A stretch of 64,000 bases of DNA, taken from positions 1-64,000 of the forward strand of contig CAKUFS010000001.1 of NCBI GenBank assembly GCA_934648845.1, in the 5' to 3' direction. The position numbers and the translations under genes are program-made. This DNA is from an uncultured Eggerthellaceae bacterium (GTDB lineage Bacteria > Actinomycetota > Coriobacteriia > Coriobacteriales > Eggerthellaceae). Below are positions 52,934-61,165 of the stretch, one piece after another. The notes under the pieces are model-generated. The model searched no databases, had not been told where the DNA came from, and saw only the letters and a program-made list of their open reading frames with translations. The stretch's first letter is position 1. Each line of letters opens with the position of its first letter.

Positions 52934-54349
52934 TTGGGTAGTACTTTGAATAAGTGCATTGAGCATGCCGAGCATGTTGATAATAGTGAGTATATTGAAA
53001 ACAACGGAGAAAACACCGCACGCGCGGCAAGCGGCGTGATCGAAGGTTCGTTTGCGGCGAATGGGATGGGCGCAACAAGCGGTGCAAGCGAAGCACCCAA
53101 AGCACGCAAAGTGAAGAGATCCAACAGCACCATGCGAAGCCTTTTGTGCTTAGCTATGGGCGGCTTCGCTTTGGGCTTCGCCGAATTCGCTATGATGGGC
53201 ATCCTCCCTAGTGTGGCACAGGGCATGGATGTAAGCATCCCGTATGCTGGCAACTACATTTCGGCATATGCGGTGGGCGTGTGTTTCGGCACGCTGTTTT
53301 TGGTGTTCGGTCACAATATTTCGCCTAAGAAGCTTCTGGTCTTTTTCGCGGTACTCATGGTGCTGGGAAATGGAATGGCTGCAATAGCACCCAATTCACC
53401 TGCGCTTTTGGTGGCTCGCTTTGTGGCGGGCTTGCCGCATGGAGCATATTTCGGCGCGGCCACGCTTATGGCAAAGGAATTGGCAGAGCCAGGCAAGCAG
53501 GCGCAAGCGGTTAGCATTATGGTGCTGGGGCAGACGGCGGCGAACATGGTTGGCGTGCCGTTCGGAACGCTTCTTGCGGAGTTTATTTCATGGCGCGCTG
53601 CGTTCGCGTTTGTGGCGGTGTGGGCTGCGGTGGCCTGCTTCTGCTTGGCGCGATTCGTCCCGGGGACGGTTCGCATTGCGCAAACGACTATGACGGGGCA
53701 ATTCTCCTTTTTGCGATCTCCGCGTCCCTGGTTTGTGCTTGGTGCTGTTTTCGCAGGTAATGTTGGTATTTTTTGCTGGTGGAGTTATGTGAGCCCCTGG
53801 TTTATGAATCTAGGTGGCTTTGAGAGCCAAAATCTTCCCGCGCTGCTCATGTTGTGCGGCTTCGGCATGGTTTTGGGCTCGCTTGCGGGCGGGCGATGGG
53901 CGGATAAGATAACGCCCGGACGCATGGCGGCGGCTGGACAAGCGCTTTCGTGCGCGTCGTTGCTGCTCATATTTTTCGTGACGGGTCCTTGGGCATGCGC
54001 GGCGGCGGCGTTTTTGTGCAGCTTCGCCATGTTCTCCATGAGCAGTCCCCAGCAGCTTTTGATGGTGAAGGTAGGCGCCGGCGGCGGCGAGATGATCGGG
54101 TCCGCGTGCGTGCAGGTAGCGTACAACGCGGCGAATGCGATTGGCGCGCTGGTGGGGCAGTCGGTGCTAAATGCGGGTGCCGCGTACAATTATCCCAGCT
54201 TGGCGGGTGCTCCGTTTGCGGCGATTGCTGCGATGTTGTTGCTGGTCTTTGCGTTGCGATTCGAGTTTGTTGCAGGAGGGGGCGGCGACAAGCGCGCTTC
54301 CCGTGCGGTTCGCGCTGGTCGCGCAGAGGGCGCGGCTGGTCGCAGCTAA
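52934..54349 (+). CDS. Major facilitator superfamily exporter (AraJ/DHA1-type)
   Basis: 471 residues with a hydrophilic N-terminus of about 65 residues and then 12 membrane segments. GGFALGFAEFAMMGILPSVA in TM1 and FVAGLPHGAYFGAATLMAKE in TM4-5 are typical of AraJ-like sugar or drug efflux proteins. The start is the TTG at 52934 with GGAG 7 bases upstream; an internal ATG in the leader could also serve. The substrate is unknown. The C-terminal 25 residues are Gly/Arg-rich. Confidence 0.85.
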   Translation: MGSTLNKCIEHAEHVDNSEYIENNGENTARAASGVIEGSFAANGMGATSGASEAPKARKVKRSNSTMRSLLCLAMGGFALGFAEFAMMGILPSVAQGMDVSIPYAGNYISAYAVGVCFGTLFLVFGHNISPKKLLVFFAVLMVLGNGMAAIAPNSPALLVARFVAGLPHGAYFGAATLMAKELAEPGKQAQAVSIMVLGQTAANMVGVPFGTLLAEFISWRAAFAFVAVWAAVACFCLARFVPGTVRIAQTTMTGQFSFLRSPRPWFVLGAVFAGNVGIFCWWSYVSPWFMNLGGFESQNLPALLMLCGFGMVLGSLAGGRWADKITPGRMAAAGQALSCASLLLIFFVTGPWACAAAAFLCSFAMFSMSSPQQLLMVKVGAGGGEMIGSACVQVAYNAANAIGALVGQSVLNAGAAYNYPSLAGAPFAAIAAMLLLVFALRFEFVAGGGGDKRASRAVRAGRAEGAAGRS

Positions 54350-54411
54350 TTACTCTCTTGCTCTTGCGGGTGCTTCCGTTTTTTCTTCGCTGTCTTCGTT
54401 AAGGGGTGCTT

Positions 54412-54626
54412 GTTGAAAAACAACCTCTGAATTCGGGCAAATCGACGATTGGGGGTGGTTTGCACTCGCGAATGGCTTCGTTTCAGGGTGTCGCAAGGAG
54501 TGTCTTGAAATGAGCTCTTCTGTTTCCGCAGGTCAGAGGGTATGTTGAAATCAGGTGCAATGTGGAGGTAAAACTCAAACTACCCCCTATCGTCGATTTG
54601 CCCGAATTTGCACCTGCTTTTCCAAC
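54412..54626. repeat. Paired inverted-repeat element, family B, copy 1 (in the 54350-54725 gap)
   Basis: Core arms 54430-54462 and 54576-54608 (33 bp, inverted, two differences) contain AATTCGGGCAAATCGACGAT then GGGGGT-R-GTTTG, separated by 113 bp. Outward, both arms continue with GTTG and AAAA at similar spacing, extending the element to about 54412-54626. It lies between the convergent MFS and MOSC genes. The same arm sequence recurs at 60027-60251. Confidence 0.85.
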
Positions 54627-54635
54627 AACGGGTGC

Positions 54636-54672
54636 GCGATGAGCGCGAAACGGGGGTCTTTGCGCTCATCGC
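54636..54672. terminator. Hairpin between MFS and MOSC genes
   Basis: A perfect 11-bp stem, GCGATGAGCGC (54636-54646) with GCGCTCATCGC (54662-54672), around a 15-base loop. There is no T-run, but it sits immediately beside repeat element B1 between convergent genes. Confidence 0.5.
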
Positions 54673-54725
54673 AATCAAAAACTGCTGCGACTGAATGTCG
54701 TCAGCGCGTTTACTCAGTAAAATAA

Positions 54726-55160
54726 TTAGCCAACAACTTCGATTGGTGTTCCGGCAGTCACGGTGCCGCCTTTAATTACGCGCGTGAACACGCCCTCGTG
54801 CGGCATGATGCATTCGCCCATGGTGTAATAAATGGCGCAATGGGAATGGCATTCTTTGCCGATTTGAGTAAGTTCCAAAATCGCATCGCCGCAGGTAAAT
54901 CGCGTTCCCAGGGGATATGATTTCAAATCGCCCAAGCCCTCGACAATAAGATTTTCACCGAACGAACCGTTTTGAACATCGGCACCGCGTGCCTTGAACG
55001 CATCGATGGGTTCTTGCGCCAGAAGGCTTACCTGCCTGTGCCAATTGCCGGCGTGGGCATCGCCCGCAATGCCGAAATCGGGAACCAGGACAACGCTTTC
55101 AACCTCGGTTTTCTGAACGCCTTTGACGGAGCTTGTGCAAACGGCCTTGACAACACCCAT
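54726..55160 (-). CDS. MOSC-domain protein
   Basis: 144 residues, a stand-alone MOSC domain. The family features are GIAGDAHAGNWHRQVSLL, SFGENLIVEGL and the Cys of GKECHSHCAIYY, which in molybdenum cofactor sulfurases and YiiM/mARC-type proteins binds sulfur or the cofactor. It probably handles molybdopterin or sulfur transfer. AAAGGTG precedes the ATG. It fits with the MoaE-like gene at 60396 and the ModE-like gene at 45693, suggesting a molybdoenzyme-rich metabolism. Confidence 0.87.
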   Translation of the reverse strand: MGVVKAVCTSSVKGVQKTEVESVVLVPDFGIAGDAHAGNWHRQVSLLAQEPIDAFKARGADVQNGSFGENLIVEGLGDLKSYPLGTRFTCGDAILELTQIGKECHSHCAIYYTMGECIMPHEGVFTRVIKGGTVTAGTPIEVVG

Positions 55161-55624
55161 TTTTGCACCTTTCTACTGGGGCGACGCAACAGCTGCCACC
55201 TTGCTGCGCCCGGTGCAAAAACGAAAAACCACGCTCCGCTGCACGACGGATGACGTCAAAACGCCGCCTAACGATAAAGGCACGTGGCTGACTTTGGCTT
55301 TCCATATTATAGCGCTTCAAGCACAATGCAAACCAAAAATGAAAGTATTTTTCTAGGAATTACATAGGTCGTTCGTGCCCGCTGACGTCCTGGTGCCTGC
55401 GCCTGCAGCCCCAGCTCCGTAGCATCACCCGCTACCGCGCCTGCGGCCCCTTCGTCGTCGCTCTCCTGGTCCCTTCGTTGCCATTGTTTTCCCGGATGTA
55501 AATAATGTGATGCGTGTCGCATTATCCCCGCACGCGGCGTGGTACAATTGGAAGGCTTTTCTCAAGAGCGCCCAAGCGCTTGAAAAGCAGCCTCATAAGG
55601 GAAAACAAGGAGGAAAATAAGGGA
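55161..55624 (+). other. Intergenic region before the purine permease
   Basis: 464 bp without a supportable gene. TACAAT at 55543-55548 is a possible -10 box, but its -35 is poor. ATGCG-TGT-CGCAT at about 55510-55522 is a small inverted repeat just upstream that could be an operator. I looked for a purine riboswitch and did not find its conserved core. Confidence 0.4.
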
Positions 55625-57055
55625 ATGGACAAAATTTTCAAGTTGAAGGAGAACGGCACAACCGTTCGCACTGAGATCATCGCCGGTCTCACGACGTTCA
55701 TGACGATGGCCTACATCATCGCCTTGAACCCGAACATTTTGGCGGGCTACGGCTTCACCGACGGCGGCATGGACCTGTGGAACGCCGTGTTCCTGGCCAC
55801 GTGTTTGGCATCCGGCATTGCAATGATATGCATGGCGTTCATTGCCAACAAGCCGTTCTGCTTGGCGCCGGGCATGGGCCTGAACAGCTTCTTCGCTGTT
55901 GTTGTTGGAAACATTGCCGTTATCACCGGCGCAACGTATGTCGCTTCGTTCCAGGCGGCGCTGATTATCGTTCTGGCCGAAGGCATTGTGTTCCTGATTT
56001 TGACGCTGCTCAACATCCGCGAGAAAATCGTTGATGCCATTCCTTTGGGCGTGCGCATGGGCATTGCACCCGCAATTGGCCTGATGCTGCTGAACATCGG
56101 CCTGGGCTCCAACGTGTACATCGCCAACTCCGAGGGCCAGCAGTTCTACGTAATGAAGGACTTCTTCGGCTCGCTGACGGCGTCGTTCGCCTCGCAGACT
56201 ATGGGTGACGCATACCCCACCATGGTTCTTTCCGTTGTTACGATGTTTGTGGGCCTGTTCGTTATTGTGCTGCTGAATCATCGCGGCGTGAAGGCGTCCG
56301 TTATCATTGGCATGTTGGTCGCAGCTGTGATTTACTGGATTGGCCAGGCCACGGTTCTGGGCCAGGATCCGTTCGCATCGCTGAAAACTGCTTCCTGGAT
56401 TCCCGCGTTCAACAGCATGTTTGACTTGACGTTCTTCAAGTTCAACTTCGCCGGCTTCCTGCAGATCGGCTGGTTCACCGTTATTACCTTGATCATCACG
56501 TTCTGCATGATTGACATGTTCGACACCATTGGTACGCTGGTTGGCACCGCGTCGCGCGCGGGCATGGTGGACGAAGAGGGCAAGATGCCCCAGATGAAGG
56601 AAGCCCTGCTTTCCGACTCCATTGGTACCTGCGTGGGTGCGTGCACGGGTACGTCTACCGTTACGACGTTCGTGGAATCTGCATCGGGCGTTGAGGCAGG
56701 CGGCCGCACGGGTCTTACTGCTTTGACCTGCGGCATCATGTTCCTTCTGTGCACGTTCATCGCGCCTATTGCGGCTGTTATTCCGGCTGCGGCAACGTCG
56801 TCGGCCCTGATTTACGTGGGTGTTATCATGCTGCAGGGCCTGAAGAGCGTTGACCTGAGCCAAATTGAGCAGTGCGTTCCCGTTGCTTTGATGCTCATCG
56901 CAATGCCCGTCTCCGGTTCCATCGGCCACGCAATCGGCCTGGGCCTGATCTCTTTCAGCGTTATCAACATCTTCACGGGCAAGGCTGACAAGAAGTACAT
57001 CCTGACGTACGTTTTGGCGCTGTTGTTCCTGGTCAAGTTCTTCTTGGTGGCGTAA
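55625..57055 (+). CDS. NCS2/AzgA-type purine (hypoxanthine/guanine/adenine) permease
   Basis: 476 residues, about 13 membrane segments. VRTEIIAGLTTFMTMAYIIA at the N-terminus, APGMGLNSFFA and DMFDTIGTLVGTASRAGM are signatures of the AzgA/PbuG branch of nucleobase transporters; the last motif includes substrate-binding residues. It imports purine bases with a cation. AAGGAGG lies 10 bases upstream of the ATG. The exact purine is not resolvable. Confidence 0.92.
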   Translation: MDKIFKLKENGTTVRTEIIAGLTTFMTMAYIIALNPNILAGYGFTDGGMDLWNAVFLATCLASGIAMICMAFIANKPFCLAPGMGLNSFFAVVVGNIAVITGATYVASFQAALIIVLAEGIVFLILTLLNIREKIVDAIPLGVRMGIAPAIGLMLLNIGLGSNVYIANSEGQQFYVMKDFFGSLTASFASQTMGDAYPTMVLSVVTMFVGLFVIVLLNHRGVKASVIIGMLVAAVIYWIGQATVLGQDPFASLKTASWIPAFNSMFDLTFFKFNFAGFLQIGWFTVITLIITFCMIDMFDTIGTLVGTASRAGMVDEEGKMPQMKEALLSDSIGTCVGACTGTSTVTTFVESASGVEAGGRTGLTALTCGIMFLLCTFIAPIAAVIPAAATSSALIYVGVIMLQGLKSVDLSQIEQCVPVALMLIAMPVSGSIGHAIGLGLISFSVINIFTGKADKKYILTYVLALLFLVKFFLVA

Positions 57056-57183
57056 GGGACTAAAGCTTGCGAAGGCGTTTGCGCTGCTGCGAAGGCGGCG
57101 CACCGCGGAGGTTCGTTGCGTGAAAGCGTGTGAAAGTGCGCGAAACCGCGAAGCCGCACCAAGGAAAAAATCAAACATTATGG

Positions 57184-57209
57184 CGAAGGCCCGCTCCGAC
57201 GGGTCTTCG
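57184..57209. terminator. Hairpin between purine permease and LCP genes (in the 57056-57458 gap)
   Basis: CGAAGGCCCG (57184-57193) pairs with CGGGTCTTCG (57200-57209) with one G-T wobble, around CTCCGA. It probably ends the permease transcript. The 403-bp gap also has TAGAAT at about 57399 as a possible -10 box and otherwise nothing recognisable. Confidence 0.55.
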
Positions 57210-57458
57210 TGCGTCTTATGGGGCGCGCGTCCGATACGCCTCTGCAATGTGAATCCATGCCGATCGGTTTTGCGACCCAAATGCGCGCTTCTGTGTTGTA
57301 AGTCGCTTTGAGCGCGGCATTCTTCGCGCGTAAGACGGGGTTTGTGGCTTTTGCCTGGGGAAAGAGGTAGCGCGTTTCGCGACCCTTGATGCATAGGGTA
57401 GAATGGTCGGACGTACACATAAAAGCGCAGCGACGCTTCGCGGGGAAAATGAGGGTAC

Positions 57459-59375
57459 ATGAGCGACCGCTTACGCAACAACAACGATAATCACTATTCC
57501 GACGCTCGCTTTTCTCGAGACGCTTATTCGGGCGATCCGAGCGGACGTTTTTCTTCTCAAGACCGAGCAATGCGAGGCTCCCAGTCGCGCGGCAGCCAGT
57601 CGCGTGACTGGCGGTCGAACAGCGACAGCCGCGTGGAACGCGACACGCGCACGGCTCGCGACAATCAGGCGGCGCGTAGTGGGCGGCCGCAACGCGATGG
57701 ACGTCCCACGCATGATAGGCAGCCGGCGCAGGGAGCACGTTCCGCTTACGGGGATGCGCAGGCGCGTGACCAGCGCAATCAGCGCTCTGGTAGCTATGCG
57801 GGCGCGCGCGGTTACAGCGAGGAAGGCCGCGGCACGCACGCAGGATATTCCGTACGCGGTGACGTCCGCGGCAGTGATGTCCGCGCCGGTGCCGCGCGCA
57901 ATGGTGCCCCTTCCCGTGACAACAACGGCAGCCGTGCCGCGCGCGATGGCGCGCATACCGCAAACGTCCGCGGCAACGACACCCGAAGCGCCGATCCCCG
58001 CGACGCCCGCAGTACTCGCGGAGGCGGCGGCCGCAACACCGCTCGCAACGCTGCTCCCCAAAAGAAAAAGGCCAGCATTGGCAAGCGCATCGCTTTGGCG
58101 CTTCTTATTCTTCTTCTGCTTGTGGGCGGCGGCATTGCCATCTACATCAACGTTATTTCGGGCAACCTGCACAAAGGCGTCACGCAAGACGTGCGCGATG
58201 CCCTGGTAAAAACTGAATACTCGAAAGAGCCGTTCTACATGCTGCTTTTGGGTACCGATGAGTCTCAAGAGCGCGCGACGGACGAAACATACGGCGGCTC
58301 ATTCCGCTCCGATTCTATGATGCTCGCGCGCATTGACTGCCCCAACAAGAAAGTGACGCTTATCTCGCTGGAACGCGACACGCTGCTGGACATGGGCGAT
58401 GCCGGATGGCAAAAGCTCAATGCGGCCTCTGCCATTGGCGGCCCCGCGTATGCCATTGAGATGGTGTCGAAGATGGCGCACGACACGCCTATCTCGCATT
58501 ATGCGCTCATCGACTTCGACGGCTTCTGCGATGTGGTGAACGCGCTGGGCGGCATTGACGTGGATGTTCCCATTGAAATCGACGATGACGATGCAGGTGG
58601 ATACCTGGCCGCCGGCCCCCAGACACTTAACGGCGATCAGGCGCTCATCCTGTGCCGTTCGCGTCACGCTTACGAGGAATACGGCTCGGGTAATTCGTAT
58701 CGTTCCGCAAACCAGCGCATGGTTCTTTCGGCTATTGCGCAGAAAATCCTGGCTTCCGATATTGGAACCATTGCGTCAACGGTGGGCACGCTTTCCAAAT
58801 ATCTGTCCACTGACCTGGGGATAAACGACATCATTGGCATTGCGCAGGCGTTGCGTGGCCTTGATATGAGCAGCGACATGTACACGGCTATGCAGCCCAC
58901 TACGTCGCTTTACGAGGACGGTATGTGGTACAACACGTCCGACGAGCCCGAATGGAAAGAGATGCTCGACCGCGTGAACCAGGGCCTGCCGCCCACGGAA
59001 ACCGATGTGGTGGATGCTACGGGAACCGTGCTGGCAACAACGGGTTCGGGCCAGGCGCTGGGTGGTTCGTCCGCGAACGAGTTCCTGAACAAGAAGACTG
59101 GCACGGTTGTGATACGAAACGGCGGCGCGCCCGCAGGTTCGGGTGGCAAAGTGGGCGAAGTTATTGCGGCCATGGGATACACAACCGACATAGCTAACGC
59201 GAACAGCAGCGACTTTGACGAGACGGTCATTGTGTATCAAGCGGCAGATAAACGCTCCGAAGCTATGGAGATTGCACAGGCGATGGGGATTGGTCGCGTG
59301 GTGAAAAATGATGCCGGCGAATACCTGATGAATGGCGATTTCTTGGTGGTGTTGGGTTCCGATTACGGGGCGTAG
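57459..59375 (+). CDS. LytR-CpsA-Psr (LCP) family glycopolymer transferase
   Basis: 638 residues. A long cytoplasmic N-terminus (1-205) is rich in Arg, Asp, Ser, Gly and Asn (blocks such as RGSQSRGSQSRDW). A membrane segment at about 209-232 is followed by the LCP domain (about 260-420: LLLGTDESQERATDE, FRSDSMMLARID, LISLERDTLLDM, LILCRSRHAYEEYGSG), with the conserved Arg and Asp residues that bind the pyrophosphate of lipid-linked donors. A LytR_C domain ends the protein (GTVVIRNGGA...). LCP enzymes attach teichoic-acid-like or capsular polymers to peptidoglycan, so it could anchor the polymer made by the 1-12.8 kb locus. GAGGG precedes the ATG. Confidence 0.92.
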   Translation: MSDRLRNNNDNHYSDARFSRDAYSGDPSGRFSSQDRAMRGSQSRGSQSRDWRSNSDSRVERDTRTARDNQAARSGRPQRDGRPTHDRQPAQGARSAYGDAQARDQRNQRSGSYAGARGYSEEGRGTHAGYSVRGDVRGSDVRAGAARNGAPSRDNNGSRAARDGAHTANVRGNDTRSADPRDARSTRGGGGRNTARNAAPQKKKASIGKRIALALLILLLLVGGGIAIYINVISGNLHKGVTQDVRDALVKTEYSKEPFYMLLLGTDESQERATDETYGGSFRSDSMMLARIDCPNKKVTLISLERDTLLDMGDAGWQKLNAASAIGGPAYAIEMVSKMAHDTPISHYALIDFDGFCDVVNALGGIDVDVPIEIDDDDAGGYLAAGPQTLNGDQALILCRSRHAYEEYGSGNSYRSANQRMVLSAIAQKILASDIGTIASTVGTLSKYLSTDLGINDIIGIAQALRGLDMSSDMYTAMQPTTSLYEDGMWYNTSDEPEWKEMLDRVNQGLPPTETDVVDATGTVLATTGSGQALGGSSANEFLNKKTGTVVIRNGGAPAGSGGKVGEVIAAMGYTTDIANANSSDFDETVIVYQAADKRSEAMEIAQAMGIGRVVKNDAGEYLMNGDFLVVLGSDYGA

Positions 59376-59475
59376 CTTGGCGCGGGCCGACTGACGAAGC
59401 TCCGGGCGCGCATATCTTGTGCTGCTATGGTGGCAGTACGGCGCTGCAATGTTGAGGAATTACGAAAGGCGCACG

Positions 59476-59946
59476 ATGAACATTACGGTAGTTTGCGTGG
59501 GCAAGCTCAAAGAAAAATACTGGGTGGATGCCTGCAACGAATACCTGAAACGTCTGAAGCCGTATGCTCAGGTCACTGTCAAGGAAATCCCCGATGTTGA
59601 CCCCGCGAAAGCAGGCGGCATCGCAGGTTCGCTTGAGCGTGAGGGCGCAGCGATTGTTGCCGCTCTGCCTGATCGTGCGCATGTGCTTCTTTTGGCTATC
59701 AAGGGAAAGCAGCGCACGAGCGAAGAATTTTCCACGCGTCTTGATGACCTGGCACTGCAAGGGAAAAGCGACTTGGCGTTTGTAATTGGTGGCAGCGATG
59801 GCGTGAACGACGCCGTGCGTGCGCGCGCCAATGAGACGTTGTCGTTTGGCGCCATCACGCTGCCGCACAACTTAGCGCGTGTCGTTTTGCTGGAGCAGAT
59901 TTACCGCGCCTTCAAGATTTCACGCGGCGAACCCTATCATAAGTAG
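59476..59946 (+). CDS. rlmH: 23S rRNA (pseudouridine1915-N3)-methyltransferase RlmH
   Basis: 156 residues, the standard length. The SPOUT-fold motifs are LLLAIKGKQRTSEEF, FVIGGSDGVNDAV (SAM-binding knot) and the C-terminal EQIYRAFKISRGEPYHK. It methylates pseudouridine 1915 in helix 69 of 23S rRNA. The ATG at 59476 follows GAAAGG. Confidence 0.96.
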   Translation: MNITVVCVGKLKEKYWVDACNEYLKRLKPYAQVTVKEIPDVDPAKAGGIAGSLEREGAAIVAALPDRAHVLLLAIKGKQRTSEEFSTRLDDLALQGKSDLAFVIGGSDGVNDAVRARANETLSFGAITLPHNLARVVLLEQIYRAFKISRGEPYHK

Positions 59947-60026
59947 CGCACCGGGCGGGCCGCCGAGGAGTGGTGGTGCGGTACGGTGGTGAAACTCGCG
60001 CGATTCCTCTTTGTTGCGACCCTCTT

Positions 60027-60251
60027 GTTGTGAAAACGGGGGCAAATTCGAGCAAATCGACGATAATCGGTGGTTGAAATCCAAGTTTGTTTGGCATTGC
60101 GTTGCATGTAGAAATGTCATACGCCTGCGACCTGGGAAAATGCAATGACTCGATTCGAGTTGTCTTTTAAGGTGCGCTCATGATGCATTTTTTTGGCCTC
60201 TGGACCACCGAGTATCGTCGATTTGCCTGAATTCAAGGTCGATTTTTCAAC
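60027..60251. repeat. Paired inverted-repeat element, family B, copy 2 (in the 59947-60395 gap)
   Basis: Core arms 60045-60074 and 60204-60233 (30 bp, inverted, three differences) contain AATTC, GCAAATCGACGATA and TCGGTGGT, separated by 129 bp. Both arms continue outward with GTTG and AAAA, as in copy 1 at 54412-54626. The central spacers of the two copies are unrelated by eye. It lies between the convergent rlmH and moaE-like genes. Confidence 0.85.
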
Positions 60252-60269
60252 GCGACGCCCCGAAAAGCG

Positions 60270-60376
60270 GCGATTAGATTGCGATTAGATTGAGAAAAGG
60301 GGGCCGACCGACCTCCTAAACATTTTTGCGACGCCGATATCTGTGAGCGTTCTTGAGAAAAGGGGGTCGATTGACC
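60270..60376. repeat. Tandem and direct repeats beside element B2
   Basis: GCGATTAGATT is repeated head to tail (60270-60280 and 60281-60291). TTGAGAAAAGGGGG-Y-CGA occurs at 60290 and again at 60353 (period 63). The second copy forms the left side of the terminator hairpin below. Confidence 0.6.
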
Positions 60377-60386
60377 CCTTTTCAAG
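60352..60386 (-). terminator. Terminator of the moaE-like gene
   Basis: GAAAAGGGGGTC (60357-60368) pairs with GACCCCTTTTC (60373-60383) around GATT with one bulged G, and CTT/AAG pairs extend the base. It is ten bases beyond the minus-strand stop. Confidence 0.65.
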
Positions 60387-60395
60387 CATCAAGAA

Positions 60396-60794
60396 CTACT
60401 CAGCGTAGATCTCTTTCTCTACCACCAGATCATTTTTGATGTGGCCCACAAGCTTCTGCAGGGCGTCGATGCAACGCGGGCGAATGTCGGCGCCGATCAG
60501 CACATACATCAGCGAGTCGCCAACTTCGCAGCGGCCTTCATTGAGCCAAGTGCGCACGTAATAGACACCCGGCCAGGTAAGCGCTTCTTTCTCGGCCGCC
60601 GCCAAGCCTTCTGCGTCGTAGGAAAAATCAACCGCAACGACTTCGGGCAAGCCCTCTTCGCCCTGACGCACCTGCGCTTTCGGCGTGATGCGCACCACGC
60701 CGTTGTGAGTCAGGAACATGCCGCATTGAGCTGCGGCTTCAGATGCTTTTGCCTCGATAAGCCACTGGTCAACCGATGGTTCTTGCTTTGCCAT
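60396..60794 (-). CDS. MoaE-like molybdopterin synthase catalytic subunit, divergent
   Basis: 132 residues. Similarity to MoaE runs through GMFLTHNGVVRITPKAQ, the GRCEVGDSLMYVLIGADIRP segment (dimer strand) and the end KLVGHIKNDLVVEKEIY, which matches the family's LK...PIWKKE. The two catalytic Lys appear kept, but the usual Trp is Glu. A normal MoaE is a little longer. It would convert precursor Z to molybdopterin with MoaD, which is not encoded nearby. AAGGAGG precedes the ATG at 60794. A divergent MoaE relative with another role is possible. Confidence 0.7.
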   Translation of the reverse strand: MAKQEPSVDQWLIEAKASEAAAQCGMFLTHNGVVRITPKAQVRQGEEGLPEVVAVDFSYDAEGLAAAEKEALTWPGVYYVRTWLNEGRCEVGDSLMYVLIGADIRPRCIDALQKLVGHIKNDLVVEKEIYAE

Positions 60795-61165
60795 GGTATG
60801 CCTCCTTGAATGGGAATATATCTCGGGAAAGTTTAGCACTTTTTCGAATGCTCACTGCGGTTTTTCGTCTAAACGGGCGTGCGTGACGCCTGTTCATGGG
60901 GCGATTTGTGCCATAATGAAAGACAGTAGCAAAGTTCGGCGCTCTGCGAGTGCGCGGTGGTGTATTGCGGCGCGTGCAAAGTGAAGAGAGTGCGCAAGAA
61001 CGCGTGCAGGCGCAACGCACTGCGCAAAAACGCACGTGAGTGCTCTGGCGCAGGACCCCATGACGGGCGAGCGCGCTATTTGGCGCGGGCGGAAAACACA
61101 CGACGGACTGGTGCGCTTGCAAGGCAAGCGGGATGCGCATAAGCAGGCGGGGAGGGAAGCAGCTC
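60795..61165. other. Intergenic region between moaE-like and MMPL genes
   Basis: 371 bp without a supportable gene. AACGGGCGT (60872-60880) and ACGCCTGTT (60886-60894) form a hairpin with one wobble pair, and CATAAT at about 60911 is a possible -10 box for the transporter. The small frames crossing it are Arg/Ala-rich and lack protein features. Confidence 0.4.

Noticed and set aside
55161..55624. Purine riboswitch upstream of the permease
   Set aside because: The three-way-junction consensus is absent by eye; only a weak promoter and a small inverted repeat are seen.
462..60251. Paired repeats as CRISPR arrays or insertion sequences
   Set aside because: Arms are inverted pairs, not regularly spaced direct repeats, and there is no cas gene or transposase in the window.
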